64,000 bases of DNA from Rhizobium indicum (GTDB taxonomy: Bacteria > Pseudomonadota > Alphaproteobacteria > Rhizobiales > Rhizobiaceae): NCBI RefSeq assembly GCF_005862305.2, contig NZ_CP054021.1, positions 2,542,001 to 2,606,000 of the forward strand. Reading direction: 5' to 3'. Below, piece by piece: positions 62,299-64,000 of this stretch; position 1 is the first letter of the stretch; each line of letters starts with the position of its first letter. Below the pieces are notes generated by a model, which saw nothing but the letters and a program-made list of their open reading frames with translations, made no database searches and was not told where the DNA came from. The position numbers and the translations under genes were made by a program.

Positions 62299-64000
62299 AT
62301 GCATATCGAGAAGATTTCGGAAATCATTGCGCACTTCATCGGTCTCTTCGAGATGACGACCGACGAGATGAGGTTGCGCACCAACTATGCCGAAGGCGCA
62401 GGACCGGGCGCGGATGGACCGGCTCTGCCGGATCAGGATGCCTTTAGCGCCGCCTTCTCTTCCGATCTCCAGCTCAAGGATTACGATCCGGGCATCATTT
62501 ACAAAAGCGGCAGCTACGAAATCGAATATGGCCCAACGCGCCATTTCGGCCGTGTCTTCGAAGAGAGCCTCGAGAAGCTGGCGGCGATTGCCGGAAAGGA
62601 CATCCCGTTACCGCATTTCGGCGATCCTACGGATATCGTGCTCACGGATGAGCCGGAACTGACCGTCTTTGCCGGGCCTGGTTCGGCGATCAGTCATGTC
62701 CTCCAGGTCAACGCCCTCTATGACGACGACTATCTCGATATGACGGACGGCGTCCATGCGCCTCGAGACACGAGTTTCGTCATCGAGCGGCTGGCGGATT
62801 TCAGCACCAAGGCAGAGATCTTCACGCCTTTTGCGGGCCTGCACCGAACCGATACCTATGATGGCGCCCTGAAGATCGCCGAGGATCTTGAAAGCTATAT
62901 CCAGAATACCGAGGACAGCGGGACAACTTCGCTCGGCACCGACGAGACGCATCATTCCGTCACCACCGATCCCGCGGGCGACGGCCCCATCACCGTCTAC
63001 ATCAACGGCAAGGCCGAGACCGATATACCGGTCCTCGACGACTTCCTGCCCGATCGCGGTCTCGCCAAGCTCCCGGAAGAGCCCGATGACAGCAATACAT
63101 CCGTCGAGCAGACCGACCCCAGCGGCAACAGCCTTGAGGTGACCGCGGGCGCGAACGTCGTCGTCAACGTCGCCTCGGTGATCCATACCGGCGTCATTGC
63201 CTCGGTCACCGCCGTCATGGGCAACTATCATCAGATCGACGCGGTCTCCCAGGCCTTTGTCTACAGCGACAATGACGAGATCGCCTCGGCGCTGCGCTCA
63301 TCCGGTCACTCGGCCGAGGAAGCCGGAACGATCGCCAAGAACATCGCCGTCTTCGAACAAAGCACCTTCGAAGCATCGAGCTATGCCGAACCCGATCCTG
63401 CCGATCCGACGTTCCCCAACAGCTGGCGCGTCAGCGTCATCGACGGCGACGTCTCCTTCGTCCAGTGGATCGAGCAGTATCACTTCGTCACCGACAACGA
63501 CACGATGACGGTCACCACCTCAGGGTCCGAAGCCACGGTTCTGACGGGCGGCAATACTTCGATCAATTTCTCCTCCTTTTTCCAGATGGGCCTGCAATAT
63601 GATCTGGTGATCATCGGCGGCAATGTGCTCGATATCAACAGCATCACCCAGGTCTCGCTGCTCTACGACAATGACTGGGTGCGGGCAGAGGGCGACCTCG
63701 ATCCCGGCGCCGACATACAAACGGGCAACAACCTGATCTGGAATTTCGCCTCGATCCACAATGTCGGGACGGGCGGCCCGTTCGAGGCCATGCCCGACTA
63801 CATGGTCGACGCGCAGAAGGCGATCGAAGATCGCGATCCCAATATGCCGGAGGGGCTGTCCTTCGATGCGAATTTCCAAGGATATGCCGGGCTGAACGTG
63901 CTCTACATCACCGGCAATCTCTATGACATGACAATCATAAAGCAGGTCAGCATCCTCGGCGATTCCGACGATGTCACCCAGGCGGCATCGACGCTCCTCG
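62299..64000 (+). CDS. Large acidic repeat protein, 3' end outside the window (type I secretion cargo-like)
   Basis: Open from ATG 62299 (GGGAGG upstream) to the right edge without a stop: 567 codons visible. No Cys seen and no signal peptide. An N-terminal region (about 1-120) precedes recurring units with a hydrophobic strand, a G-N-containing turn and a D-rich loop: HVLQVNALYDDDYLD (133-147), VMGNYHQIDAVSQAFVYSDN (306-325), IIGGNVLDINSITQVSLLYD (438-457), YITGNLYDMTIIKQVSILGD (536-555). These look like calcium-dependent beta repeats of RTX-like or adhesin proteins. Downstream of the Asp/Thr repeat gene, probably one operon. Confidence 0.85.
   Translation, partial: MHIEKISEIIAHFIGLFEMTTDEMRLRTNYAEGAGPGADGPALPDQDAFSAAFSSDLQLKDYDPGIIYKSGSYEIEYGPTRHFGRVFEESLEKLAAIAGKDIPLPHFGDPTDIVLTDEPELTVFAGPGSAISHVLQVNALYDDDYLDMTDGVHAPRDTSFVIERLADFSTKAEIFTPFAGLHRTDTYDGALKIAEDLESYIQNTEDSGTTSLGTDETHHSVTTDPAGDGPITVYINGKAETDIPVLDDFLPDRGLAKLPEEPDDSNTSVEQTDPSGNSLEVTAGANVVVNVASVIHTGVIASVTAVMGNYHQIDAVSQAFVYSDNDEIASALRSSGHSAEEAGTIAKNIAVFEQSTFEASSYAEPDPADPTFPNSWRVSVIDGDVSFVQWIEQYHFVTDNDTMTVTTSGSEATVLTGGNTSINFSSFFQMGLQYDLVIIGGNVLDINSITQVSLLYDNDWVRAEGDLDPGADIQTGNNLIWNFASIHNVGTGGPFEAMPDYMVDAQKAIEDRDPNMPEGLSFDANFQGYAGLNVLYITGNLYDMTIIKQVSILGDSDDVTQAASTLL

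Overview
The window looks like a stretch of chromosome from a fast-growing Rhizobium of the R. leguminosarum / R. etli type. The evidence is the rpsO-pnp block, the fabA-fabB-fabI cluster next to an irr gene, a FYDLN-acid protein upstream of an aroA very close to the CP4-type class II EPSP synthase, and mosaic palindromic intergenic repeats of the rhizobial RIME type. GC content is high except in regulatory gaps. I see no insertion sequence, phage gene or CRISPR array. One tRNA gene is present, tRNA-Ala(GGC).

Layout. 0-12.7 kb is core housekeeping: truB (5' end outside), a secreted alpha/beta hydrolase, rpsO, pnp, an RsmC-like methyltransferase, fabI/fabB/fabA on the minus strand, irr, and several small membrane or exported proteins. 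12.8-18.7 kb is a sulfur-flavoured accessory segment: cysE, an orphan sulfonate-type binding protein, a medium-chain reductase and an alkylsulfatase-type TauD dioxygenase. It is full of broken genes: a 2OG-oxygenase stub, an OsmC remnant, a stop-codon-bearing copy of the DUF1275 gene at 11.5-12.2 kb, and a GIY-YIG nuclease with an internal amber codon. It ends at the tRNA-Ala. 19-25.4 kb returns to core genes (FYDLN protein, aroA, cmk, rpsA) and one long disordered protein.

25.6-30.5 kb holds rnd, a rare MerR-XRE-cupin regulator divergent from gabT-gabD (GABA or aminovalerate degradation), and slyX. 30.7-53.4 kb is a large carbohydrate-catabolic island. It contains uxaC-uxuB (glucuronate to mannonate/fructuronate branch), a seven-gene minus-strand operon (binding protein, two permeases, Gfo/Idh dehydrogenase, ATPase, small-molecule kinase, dimethylglycine-dehydrogenase-like enzyme), a TetR regulator, a plus-strand operon (Gfo/Idh, DUF993 aldolase-like, sugar epimerase-like, Gfo/Idh), a 2-hydroxyacid dehydrogenase translationally coupled to a DUF2264 protein, a LacI regulator and a second binding protein. 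Matching TetR-type palindromes lie upstream of both main operons. The simplest reading is uptake and breakdown of a uronic-acid-containing glycoside.

53.4-58.9 kb is a minus-strand polysaccharide operon: UDP-xylose synthase-like, galE-like, a BcsA-like family-2 glycosyltransferase, a DUF995 protein and a GH26-like exported glycosidase. 59.2-64 kb carries a small lipoprotein, a LuxR-type regulator, a low-complexity Asp/Thr repeat protein and the first 567 codons of a large acidic repeat protein that runs off the window. The last two look like type I secretion cargo and are the least understood part of the window.
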